In this document: piece after piece, positions 27,801 through 36,713 of the stretch
Numbering within the stretch: position 1 is the first letter of the stretch
How the letters are laid out: each line of letters opens with the position of its first letter
DNA from: Chlorogloeopsis fritschii
GTDB taxonomy: Bacteria; Cyanobacteriota; Cyanobacteriia; Cyanobacteriales; Nostocaceae
NCBI RefSeq assembly: GCF_043099315.1
Contig: NZ_CP170746.1
DNA: 64,000 nucleotides
Reading direction: 5' to 3' (one strand)
Notes under the pieces: generated by a model
Seen by the model: the letters and a program-made list of their open reading frames with translations, nothing else
Database searches by the model: none
Told to the model about the DNA's origin: nothing
Translations under genes and position numbers: made by a program

Positions 27801-28230
27801 TGATGGAGTCGATCCGCAAACCGAAGGCATGGTTGCCGATCAAGAAACCGGCTTCCTCTATATTGGGCAGGAAAATGTGGGTATCTGGAAGTTCCAAGCA
27901 GAACCCGATGGTGGCACAACGGGTAAACTGATCGATAAAGTCAAAACCTTGGGCGGCGATTACCTCAGCGATGATGTTGAAGGATTAACCATCTACTACG
28001 GCAAAAACGGCACAGGTTATTTACTCGCATCCAGCCAAGGAGACAACACCTTTGTCGCTTATACCCGCGAAGGCAACAACGAATACATCGGGCGCTTTGG
28101 TGTCGGTAACAACGGTGCAATTGACAGCGTGCAAGAGTCAGATGGCGCAGATGTCATCAATGTACCGCTTGGCCCAAATTCCCATTTGGTTTATTTGTTA
28201 CCCAGGATGGCTCCAATGAACCTGCCGTAA
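24880..28230 (+). CDS. Giant exported phosphate-scavenging enzyme, 5' part (EEP phosphatase/nuclease, esterase-like, phytase)
   Basis: From ATG 24880 the frame gives 1116 residues. Domain order: an endonuclease/exonuclease/phosphatase-like domain (residues ~5-390; INEFDY, DQNADPFDGDS, SSDHRLVRVDV), an esterase-like phytase propeller (~405-770), and a beta-propeller phytase (~780-1100; DADDPAIYV, NAGLRVYSL, DPQTEGMVADQETGFLYIGQE, DVEGLTIYYG). Such domains release phosphate from nucleic acids, sugar phosphates and phytate outside the cell. No N-terminal signal peptide, as in type I substrates. A single T missing near 28180 (after GPN) ends this frame early; the expected FPFGLFVTQDG lies in the next frame. 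The protein continues in the 28347 reading frame. Confidence 0.82.
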   Translation: METSSTIRFAQFNASLNRNTEGQLVTDLSTPDNAQAKAVAEIIQRTNPDILLINEFDYIQENPLQPVQLFLENYLGVSQNGATPVSYPYVYIAPSNTGIASGFDLNNNGTVVTTPETPGYGDDAFGFGNFPGQFGMVLLSKHPIDTANVRTFQNFLWKDMPGSLLSTIATPGSSEPWYSPEEQNILRLSSKSHWDVPIQVNGETIHVLVSHPTPPVFDGQEDRNGKRNHDEIRFWADYITPGKGDYIYDDGGKQGGLAAGSRFVIMGDQNADPFDGDSYNNAILQLLQNPNINTNFIPTSPGAPQQAILQGGANLNQKGNPSFDTADFADSTPGNLRTDYVLPSVDLTIADSGVFWPLNTDPLFPLVGTFDPNLPGGFPSSDHRLVRVDVQLGATEPGKSIPGMEFQGQTTFPTGFVPPGVAGSVNGTPAALGGLSGITYDAATNQFYAISDDRSQFAPARFYTFTVDLANIATAGVTFTNVTPLKDSNGNFFALNSLDPEGIALTNNGTVFVSSEGEVNPSAGRVSDPFIKEFSVATGEEVRSLPVPKKFLPVVQDTNGNGVIDAGDTQTSGVRNNLAFESLTITPNQKTLFTATENALFQDGAVASTTTGTRSRILQYNLVTGQPEKEYLYITDPVAVPPNPADGFNTNGLVDLLAIDNRGTLLALERSFSSGVPGTGNTIKIYEISLQGATDISTIDSLDNLSETQLAAIQPAQKRLLLNLDSLNLPTGTDNIEGIAFGPKLPDGRQSIVLVSDNNFNQTQFTQILALDADIVPTAAPRVETRPDLLDDETLPTSQRADADDPAIYVNATDSAKSLVLTAVKNAGLRVYSLSGNLLQEINPGGIRYNNIDLQYGFRLDGQSIDIAVASDRQNDKLAIFKINPNPTTPGQYLEDITDSSIGTLFQAAPFSPPYESSSRSAYGVAMYRSPITNDYYVFVNRRETPDVAQFKLIDKGNGKIGAERVREFTIPTADGVDPQTEGMVADQETGFLYIGQENVGIWKFQAEPDGGTTGKLIDKVKTLGGDYLSDDVEGLTIYYGKNGTGYLLASSQGDNTFVAYTREGNNEYIGRFGVGNNGAIDSVQESDGADVINVPLGPNSHLVYLLPRMAPMNLP

Positions 28231-28346
28231 CTGTTGATGATGAAAATATCAACACTAACTTTAAGCTCGTACCTTGGGAAAACATTGCCAAAGCCTTCCC
28301 TGAACAACTAACTATTGACACCACAAGTTATAATCCCCGTACTCCT

Positions 28347-31300
28347 GTGGCACAACCAAAACTGAGTATTTACGAATTTAACAACCTGCCCAAGCTAGGA
28401 ACTACCTCTTCTGGGCAAGATATTTTCCTGGGCGGTTTCTCTGGGCTTTATTTCCAAGGACTCGCTGCAAATGGCAATCTCAAGTTTGTCACCCACACCG
28501 ATCGCGGCCCAAATGGAGAAAGCATCGGTGCCAACAGACCATTTCCCCTGCCAGACTTTCAGCCAGAAGTAGTTAGTTTTGAACTTAACCGCACCACGGG
28601 TGAGATTAGGATTACCAAGAGAACAGGATTATTTCGGCAAGATGGCACAACCCCGCTCACAGGATTGCCTAACCTGCAAGCTGCTGCAAGCGGTACGGCT
28701 TACACCGATGAAATTCCTGTCGATCTGGCGAATAAAACCCTGGATAACGATCCGTTGGGTGCTGACTTGGAGGGGATTGTTGTTGCCCCAAATGGCGACT
28801 TGTGGATGGTGGATGAGTACCGCCCGGCAATTTACCACTTTGATAGCAATGGTAAACTAATTGACCGCTTCATTCCCGAAGGTGATGCTACTGACGCGAG
28901 CAAAAATGGCGGCACTTTTTACGGTACACCCGCATTACCTGCTGTTTACGCCCAAAGACGGAACAATCGCGGCTTTGAAGCTGTAGCGCTGGATGGTACA
29001 AAACTTTATGCCTTTATTCAAAGTGCAATTGATAACCCAGATGTCAGCAATGATGCAACTTCTAGAAATTCTCGCAATTTGCGAATTCTAGAATTTGACA
29101 CAGTTACAAAGCAGGTAACGGGAGAGTACCTGTATATCCTGGAAGGTTTACCGGGAACTGACAAAATTGGTGATGCTGTCGCTCTCGGCAATGGTAAATT
29201 CGTGGTTGTAGAGCGAGACGACGAAGGTGATAACGCTGCCAACAAATTGCTCTACCAGATTGATTTGGCAGGAGCGACTAATATCAATAATCCTGCTTTC
29301 TTGGATACATTGCCGACAGGTAAAACCATTGAACAGTTAACTACTGAAGAATTAGCTGCAGCCAAGATAAATCCTGTTAGCAAAAGCCTCATCGCCAATG
29401 CTGCTCAACTTGGTTATACCGGAGTTGAAAAACTAGAAGGATTAGCACTGGTAGCACCAAATACTCTAGCTCTGCTCAACGACAATGATTTTGGCGTGAC
29501 AGAAACTCAAACCAATCCCGATGGCAGCGTAAGTATAGAAGTTGCTTCTCTTCCATTAAAATTGGGTCTTCTGGAATTACCCAACAATTTGGAGGTAACT
29601 TCTCCACCCAAGGTTACACTGAAGGGTTTCGCCTCACTGCCAGCCGATACCTTTGCAGAAGGGCCTCCATCAGGCAGTGCAATTACAGGTAATACCAACG
29701 GACGCACTGTTCCATTTGATAAACAACCAGTGCAAGGATTTAGCGGTGTTCAGTTTGCCGATGACAATTCCTTCTGGTTCCTTTCTGACAACGGTTTTGG
29801 CGCTAAGAACAACAGTGCAGATTATCTTTTACGGATCTATCGGATTGATCCTAGCTTCCGAGGTGCAGAGGTTGGAGGTGATGGTAGCGCCAAGGTGTTG
29901 GACTTTATCCAATTATCTGACCCCGATCGCAAAGTTCCCTTCGAGATTGTGAATGGAAATACAAGCGATCGCCTCTTAACTGGTGCAGATTTCGATGTGG
30001 AATCTATCGCGATCGCTGCTGATGGCACAATCTGGATTGGAGATGAATTTGGCCCTTATTTGCTCCACTTCGATGCCACTGGCAAGCTGTTAGATGCTCC
30101 CATCCCCACACCAAATACAGTCAATTTAAATACACTGGATGGCAAACCGCCAATTGTCATCGGACATCGGGGTGCTAGTGGTGAACTGCCAGAACATACT
30201 CTAGGAGCCTATAAGTTAGCAATTGAACGGGGAGCGGACTTCATTGAGCCTGACCTAGTTTCTACTAAAGACGGTGTATTAATTGCTCGCCATGAACCAA
30301 ACTTAATTGCTACCACCGACGTGGCAGATCGTCCGGAGTTTAGCGATCGCAAAACCACGAAAATTGTTGATGGCAAAGCAGAAGAAGGCTTTTTTGCTTC
30401 TGACTTTACTCTGGCGGAAATCAAGACACTGCGGGCAAAAATGCCGCAAAGCTTCCGTACCCAAGCGTTTAACGGCGTGTATGAAATTCCTACGTTTGAG
30501 GAAATCATCGAGCTAGTTAAGCAGGTTGAAAAAGACACGGGACGTAAAATCGGCATTTATCCGGAAACCAAGCACCCGACTTTCCACGATAACCTGGGCT
30601 TGTCTCTCGAAGAACCTCTGCTGGCAACTTTAGAGAAAACCGGATTTACAGATCCCAGTCGGATATATATCCAGTCTTTTGAAGTTAGCAACCTCAAAGA
30701 ACTAAATCAGAAAACTGATGTACCTCTAGTTCAACTCTTAGATGCAGTTGATGTCAAAGATGATGGAACGCTAATTGAAACTCAGCCCTACGATTTTGTT
30801 GTTAACGGTGATTCTCGTACCTACGCAGATTTGCGATCGCCTGAAGGTTTGCAAGAAATAGCCACCTATGCTGATGGTATCGGCCCGTGGAAGCGAATGA
30901 TAGTCTCGGTGAAAGCTGTCGATAAAAATGGCGATGGACAACCCGACGATATCAACGGCGACGGTGTAATTAATGATGCTGACAAAACCCTCACCGAACC
31001 AACTTCTCTAATAGAAGATGCCCATGATGCCGGGCTATTGGTACACCCCTATACCTTCCGCGATGAAGAACGGTACTTGGCATCAGATTATGACGGCGAT
31101 CCTGCACAGGAATATAAGCAGTTCATTAATTTAGGTGTTGATGGCTACTTCACCGACTTTCCTGGTACGGGCGATGTAGCACGCGATCAAATTACCGCAG
31201 AGATTGTGCGATCGCCCGATCATCCCGATGTACTCAAAAAGACTGAGTTTCAAACCCTAGATGGCAATGCACCTATTGTCATCGGGCATCGAGGCGCGAG

Positions 31301-33497
31301 TGGTTTACGTCCAGAACACACATTAGAAGCCTACAAATTAGCGATCGCTGATGGGGCAGATTTCATCGAGCCAGATTTGGTAGCTACGAAAGACGGGGTT
31401 TTGGTAGCGCGGCACGAAAATGCCCTAGCAATTCTCAATGCCGATGGTACGGTGAACACCACCGACACTAGTACAGACATTTACCTGCGTCCAGAATTTA
31501 GCGATCGCAAAACTACCAAAATTATCGATGGACGTAGTGTCACGGGTTGGTTTACCGAAGATTTGACTTTGGCAGAACTGAAAACTCTCAATGCCATTGA
31601 ACGTCTGCCCAATCTGCGCTCAACCAAATTTGACAACGACAACTTAAAGGTTCCCACTCTCACAGAAATCATTGATTTAGTGAAGCAGGTAGAACAAGAA
31701 ACTGGACGCAAAATAGGCATTTATCCAGAAACCAAGCATCCTACCTACTTTGCAGACCTCGGTATCAATTTGGGTGAGAAGTTAGTTGATACCTTAGTTG
31801 CTAACAACTTCACCGATCCGAAACGGGTATTTATTCAGTCTTTTGAGGTAGGCAATCTCAAGGAACTGAAAAATGACTTGATGCCAAAAGCTGGCATTGA
31901 TTTACCCCTAATTCAGCTATTTGGTGGCTTAACAGGCAAGCCTTATGATTTTGTTGTCAGTGGCGATTCCCGCACATACGGCGACCTCACCCAGCCAGCA
32001 GAACTAACTAAAATTGCAGAGTATGCTGCTGGAATTGGCCCCAACAAACGGCTAATTGTCCCCGCCCAGACAGTAGATCGCGATGGTGATGGTAAACCCG
32101 ATGACTTGGATGGCGATGGCACAATTACTGATGCCGATAGAGTTCTGGGTACTCCCACTTCCTTAGTGGAAGATGCCCACGCCGCAGGCTTGCTGGTACA
32201 CCCGTATACCTTCCGCAACGAAGGCATTTTCCTGGCATCTGATTACAACGGCGATCCGCAAAAAGAATTTGAGCAGTTTATTAATTTAGGGGTTGACGGT
32301 TACTTTACCGACTTTCCCGGTACAGGCGATCTCGTGCGCGATCGCTTTGTGGGTGAGCCAGTTGTCTCAAATCTCAGTCGTTCCAGAGGTTTTGAGGGTT
32401 TAGCAATTAGCCCGGATAAACAAACTTTGTATCCGTTGCTCGAAGGCACTGTCTTCGGCGATCCTGCTGGTTCGCTGCGCATCTACGAGTTCGATGTGGC
32501 ATCTGAGCAATATAAGGGGCTATTTGGCTACTACCAGTTGGAAAATCCCAATCATGCTATTGGTGACTTTACCGCCGTCAACCACAACGAATATCTGGTG
32601 ATTGAGCGAGATAACAATCAAGGTGCTCAAGCCAAGTTCAAGAAAATCTTTAAAGTTGACTTATCGAAAAAAGATGCCAATGGCTTTGTTGCCAAAGAAG
32701 AAATCGTCGATCTGCTGAATATTCAAGATCCTAACGACTTGAATCAAGATGGCAGCAGCAAGTTCACTTTCCCCTTCCAAACAATCGAAGATGTGTTGGT
32801 ACTAGATGCTAAAACACTTTTGGTTGCCAACGATAACAATTATCCCTTTTCAGTGGGACGACCGCCAGCCATTGACAACAACGAATTTATCATCCTGGAA
32901 TTAGACAAGCCACTGAATTTGCTTACTCCCACTCCAGACATCCCGGATGAGGAGGACAAAAATAACCCGTTTCATGATTTAGGTAAAAGCTGGCAAGAAA
33001 AGCTAGAAAAAAAACTAATTGATTTGCGAGATGTGACACAACAAGTGAAAGTTGAGTTTGTGGTTAACACAAAAGCGGCATTCAAAAACTTTGTCGGCTT
33101 CTATCAGGTAACCGATGAGATGGGTGGCATTGATATTAATAGTGATGGCACGGCAGACATTTTGCCTGGGCAAGCTGGCTATACTCAAGCTGCTGTGGGT
33201 GGGCGTATTCCAGGCATTGACTTAACTGTGGGCAAACAAGCTACTTATACAAGCATTTTTCAGCCTGGCAGCATCTATGCACCATTTATGATTGCGAATG
33301 GCAAACCAGAAGCAATTTTAGATGGCAATGCTAATAACGATCCAGCGGTGTACTTCCCATTCTTAGGAGCAAACCCAGACAAGATAGATCATATGCATTT
33401 GTTAGACAATAACATCTTTTGTTTTGAGGATTTACTAGGAGGCGGTGACAAGGATTACAACGATTTTGTTGTGAAAGTGAATTTGAGTATTACCTAA
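28347..33497 (+). CDS. Giant phosphate-scavenging enzyme, 3' part (esterase-like, two GDPD domains, DUF4114)
   Basis: The same protein after the frameshift (coding actually resumes near 28180; GTG 28347 is only the first possible start). It has an esterase-like propeller (GGFSGLYFQG, ~28.4-29.6 kb) and a second one split in two: its N-terminal half to about 30110 and C-terminal half from 32360 (SRGFEGLAISPDK), with two glycerophosphodiesterase domains between (30148-31190 and 31270-32330). Each GDPD has GHRGASG, FIEPDLV, ARHE and a calcium-like DxNGDGxxDDxxGDG loop. A C-terminal DUF4114 ends FEDLLGGGDKDYNDFVVKVNL. Repaired, the full protein would be 2872 residues. It would hydrolyse glycerophosphodiesters and phytate-like substrates outside the cell. 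Confidence 0.82.
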   Translation: MAQPKLSIYEFNNLPKLGTTSSGQDIFLGGFSGLYFQGLAANGNLKFVTHTDRGPNGESIGANRPFPLPDFQPEVVSFELNRTTGEIRITKRTGLFRQDGTTPLTGLPNLQAAASGTAYTDEIPVDLANKTLDNDPLGADLEGIVVAPNGDLWMVDEYRPAIYHFDSNGKLIDRFIPEGDATDASKNGGTFYGTPALPAVYAQRRNNRGFEAVALDGTKLYAFIQSAIDNPDVSNDATSRNSRNLRILEFDTVTKQVTGEYLYILEGLPGTDKIGDAVALGNGKFVVVERDDEGDNAANKLLYQIDLAGATNINNPAFLDTLPTGKTIEQLTTEELAAAKINPVSKSLIANAAQLGYTGVEKLEGLALVAPNTLALLNDNDFGVTETQTNPDGSVSIEVASLPLKLGLLELPNNLEVTSPPKVTLKGFASLPADTFAEGPPSGSAITGNTNGRTVPFDKQPVQGFSGVQFADDNSFWFLSDNGFGAKNNSADYLLRIYRIDPSFRGAEVGGDGSAKVLDFIQLSDPDRKVPFEIVNGNTSDRLLTGADFDVESIAIAADGTIWIGDEFGPYLLHFDATGKLLDAPIPTPNTVNLNTLDGKPPIVIGHRGASGELPEHTLGAYKLAIERGADFIEPDLVSTKDGVLIARHEPNLIATTDVADRPEFSDRKTTKIVDGKAEEGFFASDFTLAEIKTLRAKMPQSFRTQAFNGVYEIPTFEEIIELVKQVEKDTGRKIGIYPETKHPTFHDNLGLSLEEPLLATLEKTGFTDPSRIYIQSFEVSNLKELNQKTDVPLVQLLDAVDVKDDGTLIETQPYDFVVNGDSRTYADLRSPEGLQEIATYADGIGPWKRMIVSVKAVDKNGDGQPDDINGDGVINDADKTLTEPTSLIEDAHDAGLLVHPYTFRDEERYLASDYDGDPAQEYKQFINLGVDGYFTDFPGTGDVARDQITAEIVRSPDHPDVLKKTEFQTLDGNAPIVIGHRGASGLRPEHTLEAYKLAIADGADFIEPDLVATKDGVLVARHENALAILNADGTVNTTDTSTDIYLRPEFSDRKTTKIIDGRSVTGWFTEDLTLAELKTLNAIERLPNLRSTKFDNDNLKVPTLTEIIDLVKQVEQETGRKIGIYPETKHPTYFADLGINLGEKLVDTLVANNFTDPKRVFIQSFEVGNLKELKNDLMPKAGIDLPLIQLFGGLTGKPYDFVVSGDSRTYGDLTQPAELTKIAEYAAGIGPNKRLIVPAQTVDRDGDGKPDDLDGDGTITDADRVLGTPTSLVEDAHAAGLLVHPYTFRNEGIFLASDYNGDPQKEFEQFINLGVDGYFTDFPGTGDLVRDRFVGEPVVSNLSRSRGFEGLAISPDKQTLYPLLEGTVFGDPAGSLRIYEFDVASEQYKGLFGYYQLENPNHAIGDFTAVNHNEYLVIERDNNQGAQAKFKKIFKVDLSKKDANGFVAKEEIVDLLNIQDPNDLNQDGSSKFTFPFQTIEDVLVLDAKTLLVANDNNYPFSVGRPPAIDNNEFIILELDKPLNLLTPTPDIPDEEDKNNPFHDLGKSWQEKLEKKLIDLRDVTQQVKVEFVVNTKAAFKNFVGFYQVTDEMGGIDINSDGTADILPGQAGYTQAAVGGRIPGIDLTVGKQATYTSIFQPGSIYAPFMIANGKPEAILDGNANNDPAVYFPFLGANPDKIDHMHLLDNNIFCFEDLLGGGDKDYNDFVVKVNLSIT

Positions 33498-33611
33498 GAA
33501 TAGCGATCGCTTGATTGCAAATTTTAGCTAATTTGATTGAGATGCATTGAGTTTGCTGTTTTTGTACCCTGTGGGAAACTTCCCCAGGGACATTTATTTT
33601 TCATCTCAATG

Positions 33612-34190
33612 CTATTGCCATTCTCTATCTTCAAGTTCCTTTTGAGGCAACAATAAAGTTGCTTCAATTTCTTGCCTAATCGCAGCTGTTACCTCACAAT
33701 TACTATTCAAGCAATCGAGCAATAACTGATTGGCATCATAGTAGCATTGCAGTACTTGCTGTTGCTGTTGGCTTGGGATCTCTTCGAGAATATTGACATC
33801 AATATATATGTCATCGATTCCAACAGGACGGCTGATATCCAATAACTGCAAAATCCCACACTGATCTTGAATTTTTTCCTGGCGTTGCGATCGCACCCGT
33901 TGCACCAAGACATCAATATCTAAGACAGCAGCCTGGGTAACTTCTGTGGGATCGGAGAATTCGGCTGGGGGATCGGCAGCGATCTCCCGCCAATTCAATT
34001 CCAATATGGAACAAATTTCCAGAAATATATGACGCTCAACCGGACGCCCAGAAAAAAACCGCCAAATGGGTTGTCGAGTCTTTAAGCCGACTTCTAACGC
34101 CAAATTTTCCTGAGTCCACCCCTTGCGGGCAAACGCTCTTTTAGCCTGTTGAATTCCAATGTGTGATGCTTGGAGCGATCGCCTGACCAT
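33612..34190 (-). CDS. Internally deleted NACHT-type NTPase (HTH-like N-terminus joined to C-terminus)
   Basis: 192 residues from ATG 34190. The first ~75 residues (SLQASHIGIQQAKRAFARKGWTQENLALEVGLKTRQPIWRFFSG; HIFLEICSILEL) are the helix-turn-helix-like N-terminus of cyanobacterial NACHT NTPases. The following DIDVLVQRVRSQRQEKIQDQCG and DIYIDVNILEEI are their pre-NACHT linker. The typical P-loop NTPase and repeat region should come next, but after EEIPSQQQQQ the frame goes straight to the kind of C-terminal end (LLLDCLNSNCEVTAAIRQEIEATLLLP) found in full-length members. An in-frame deletion is the simplest reading. It probably retains DNA- or partner-binding only. Confidence 0.6.
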   Translation of the reverse strand: MVRRSLQASHIGIQQAKRAFARKGWTQENLALEVGLKTRQPIWRFFSGRPVERHIFLEICSILELNWREIAADPPAEFSDPTEVTQAAVLDIDVLVQRVRSQRQEKIQDQCGILQLLDISRPVGIDDIYIDVNILEEIPSQQQQQVLQCYYDANQLLLDCLNSNCEVTAAIRQEIEATLLLPQKELEDREWQ

Positions 34191-34607
34191 AAGACACAAA
34201 ACTCATATGAAAATTTCTAAACTTAAATTTTTATGAACACTAAGGATTTTATACTTTTTCTTATGCTAAATATTTTTTGCTCTGGTTAAATCATACAAAA
34301 GTCAGAAAACGACTGTAATGTCATCCAAGTGTTTAAAGTTTTGTAACAAATTCAAACGCTATTCACTCATCTTATACTTCTCTAACCTTTGCCAAAACTT
34401 AATCTCAAGCACCCATCTGTCATCCTGGAGGAGTACAAATTCAGAGCTTCTCTATGAACACTGGTTAGCTCTTTAGAGCGACGACAGTAGATAAGAACCT
34501 GATTACTATAACTAGAAGAGCGCAATATTACAGATATTTAAAACGAAGTTCTTATAGTTTTTTATAGTAATAATTGCTATTTCCGAAACTGATTCAAAAG
34601 CTTGCGT
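34191..34607. other. Intergenic stretch, divergent promoters
   Basis: AT-rich with no gene. Close to 34430 there is GGAGGAG followed by a few codons that soon stop. It separates the deleted NACHT gene from the desaturase gene. I looked for Pho-box spacing (TCTAACCT and CTTAATCT occur), but these are 17 bases apart and not in register. Confidence 0.4.
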
Positions 34608-35507
34608 ATGTTATCAAGACAAGAATATAAAATAGATATTTTAGGCAATATTCCTTTTATATCAATTCATATTAGTAGCCTATTAATTTTTTGGGTGGGT
34701 TTTAGTTGGCCTGCTCTCATTACATGCCTCACACTTTGGTTTATACGGATGTTTGGGATCACAGCAGGATACCACCGTTATTTTTCACATCGCACTTATA
34801 AAACAACGCGTTGGTTTCAGTTTATTCTTGCTGTTTTAGGCAATTCCTCAGCTCAGTTAGGCCCGTTATGGTGGGCAGCGCGTCATCGTCATCACCATCG
34901 CTGTGCAGATACAGAACAAGATATTCATTCCCCCATTGTTCATGGATTCTGGTGGTCGCACGTTGGCTGGGTGATGTGTCCTAAATATTCCAAAACAGAC
35001 GAAAAGCAAGTCCGAGATTTTGCACAATATCCAGAGTTGCGGTGGTTAAACCGTTTTCATATGACTGTTCCTATTGTGCTAGCAATCATTTTAACTGCGA
35101 TTGGTATAGTGTTTCAATTGTGTATCCCTCAGCTAAAAACGACGGGGTTACAAATGCTTGTGTGGGGATTTAGTTTAAGTACTTTGCTGCTTTATCACAC
35201 TACTTTTACAATTAATTCACTTTCTCATATCTTTGGTTATCGTCGTTTTAACACAACAGATAGTAGTCGCAATAATTGGTTTTTAGCTCTAATTACTCTC
35301 GGCGAAGGTTGGCATAATAATCATCATTATTATCCTGCTTCAGAACGGCAAGGCTTCTACTGGTGGGAAATAGATGTTACTCATTACATTCTGAAACTAC
35401 TTTCATGGCTAAGAATCGTTTGGGATTTAAAAACTCCTCCCAGAAAAATCTACGATCGTTATGTTTTCAATACTCACAACTCAAACGTCTCAAATTATCA
35501 AAATTGA
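34608..35507 (+). CDS. Delta-9-type fatty acid desaturase (DesC-like)
   Basis: 299 residues from ATG 34608. The three histidine boxes of acyl-lipid/acyl-CoA desaturases are all present: HRYFSH (about residue 56), HRHHH (about 93) and HNNHH (about 231). Four membrane helices lie around them (LLIFWVGFSWPALITCL, FQFILAVLG, VPIVLAIILTAIGIVF, and a C-terminal pair). Such enzymes introduce the first double bond in membrane acyl chains and help at low temperature or high light. The gene is the first of the co-directional stress cluster. A paralogue elsewhere cannot be excluded. Confidence 0.85.
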   Translation: MLSRQEYKIDILGNIPFISIHISSLLIFWVGFSWPALITCLTLWFIRMFGITAGYHRYFSHRTYKTTRWFQFILAVLGNSSAQLGPLWWAARHRHHHRCADTEQDIHSPIVHGFWWSHVGWVMCPKYSKTDEKQVRDFAQYPELRWLNRFHMTVPIVLAIILTAIGIVFQLCIPQLKTTGLQMLVWGFSLSTLLLYHTTFTINSLSHIFGYRRFNTTDSSRNNWFLALITLGEGWHNNHHYYPASERQGFYWWEIDVTHYILKLLSWLRIVWDLKTPPRKIYDRYVFNTHNSNVSNYQN

Positions 35508-35785
35508 TGATAGTAGTGTCCATTAAAGAACAACCTTCTCCCTTTCATTTACGCTTGCTTTATAAAGTTGTTAGTATGACTGTGTTTGGCTTTAATAATA
35601 GTCGGCAAGCAGTTGAGGAGATAATTCCCTGTACTTCACAGTGTTCTTTTAGACTCCAATCGGCTGAACAATGAGAGTATAAAAAGATGCGATCGCAAAG
35701 AGTGAACTTGTGATGTTACAGTGGCACATTGTGGATTATAATGAACAAACATAGCGACAACGCTACACGTTGCGAGGCAACCAAT

Positions 35786-36070
35786 ATGGATGCCAATGAA
35801 GTTTTGAGGCAATATGCAGCTGGGGAAAAAATTTTTAGAGAAGCAAACTGGAGAGGGATTAGTTTAGCTAAAGCAAATTTGAGTGGGGTAGATTTGACTG
35901 GGGCACACTTGAGCAACGCAGATTTGAGCGACTCAGATCTAAGCGATGCTAATCTAAACTGGGCTGAACTCAAAGGAGCCAATCTAAGCAGGGCTAATCT
36001 CAGAGGAGCAAAAATGCTTAATGGGAGAATGCACAACGATCGCTTAGAGTCTGTCAATTATTTTGGCTAA
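35786..36070 (+). CDS. Pentapeptide-repeat protein, about 94 aa
   Basis: The start is uncertain between 35741 and 35786 (MDANEVLRQYAAGEKIFREANW, the usual opening for this family). About eleven A(D/N)LSx pentapeptides follow (KANLSGVDLTGAHLSNADLSDSDLSDANLNW, ELKGANLSRANLRGA), forming a short right-handed quadrilateral beta-helix. It is cytoplasmic, with no membrane segment. Similar small proteins have no settled function in cyanobacteria. It has no ribosome site that decides the start. Confidence 0.7.
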   Translation: MDANEVLRQYAAGEKIFREANWRGISLAKANLSGVDLTGAHLSNADLSDSDLSDANLNWAELKGANLSRANLRGAKMLNGRMHNDRLESVNYFG

Positions 36071-36227
36071 TACCTAACAATCAATCTGCCATTTGTGAGC
36101 GGTATCGTTAATCTAAAAGCACCGCTCATCGCCAGATGCTACACTGCACCGTTTGCAGAGCCGGGTTCAAACTGCAAACAATTTAATCGTTTCAGATAGA
36201 CCTAAATTTAATTTCAGGAGTTTGTTA

Positions 36228-36713
36228 ATGAGTATTATTACGAAGATGATTGTGAATGCAGATGCCGAGGTTCGCTATCTCAGCCCTGGAGAACTGGATC
36301 AGATCAAGATTTTTATTAAGAGCAGTGAGCACCGTCTACACCTTGTGCAAATTTTAACTCAAAGCCGCGATCGCATTATTAAGCAAGCTGGAAACCAACT
36401 CTTCCAAAGGCGTCCCAGCCTTATTTCTCCAGGTGGAAATGCCTACGGCAACCAGATGACTGCCACCTGCCTGCGGGATATGGATTACTATCTGCGCTTG
36501 ATCACTTACAGTGTTGCGGCTGGAGACGTTACGCCAATTCAACAGATCGGAATCGTTGGTGTTCGCCAAATGTACAGATCCCTCGGCACCCCTATTGACG
36601 CCGTTGCCGAAAGTGTCCGTGCCATGAAGAACATCACTAGCTCGATGTTGTCTGGAGAAGATGCGCTTGTTGTTGGCACTTACTTCGACTATCTAATTAA
36701 TGCTCTCCAGTAG
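36228..36713 (+). CDS. Allophycocyanin alpha-type subunit, isolated divergent ApcA paralogue
   Basis: From ATG 36228 (CAGGAG upstream) the protein is 161 residues, the standard phycobiliprotein alpha length. It begins MSIITKMIVNADAEVRYLSPGEL and has the chromophore cysteine in ATCLRDMDYYLRL, preceded by SPGGNAYGNQM. These match canonical ApcA; ApcD has a different N-terminus. Several usually conserved positions differ (KSSEHRLHL, RRPSLISP, LVVGTYFDYLINALQ), so it is a diverged second copy rather than the main core subunit. No apcB, apcC or apcE lies nearby. It could be a specialised core subunit used in some light or stress conditions. A relation to ApcD4-type low-light forms cannot be excluded. 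Confidence 0.85.
   Translation: MSIITKMIVNADAEVRYLSPGELDQIKIFIKSSEHRLHLVQILTQSRDRIIKQAGNQLFQRRPSLISPGGNAYGNQMTATCLRDMDYYLRLITYSVAAGDVTPIQQIGIVGVRQMYRSLGTPIDAVAESVRAMKNITSSMLSGEDALVVGTYFDYLINALQ

Noticed and set aside
25149..33000. Many antisense frames within the giant phosphate-scavenging gene
   Set aside because: All are shadows of the coding strand; none has a plausible start or family match.
34381..34405. Possible Pho box before the desaturase
   Set aside because: TCTAACCT and CTTAATCT are 17 bases apart, not in the 11-bp register.
35363..35674. Plus-strand frame overlapping the desaturase end
   Set aside because: It starts inside the desaturase in another frame and has no family similarity or ribosome site.
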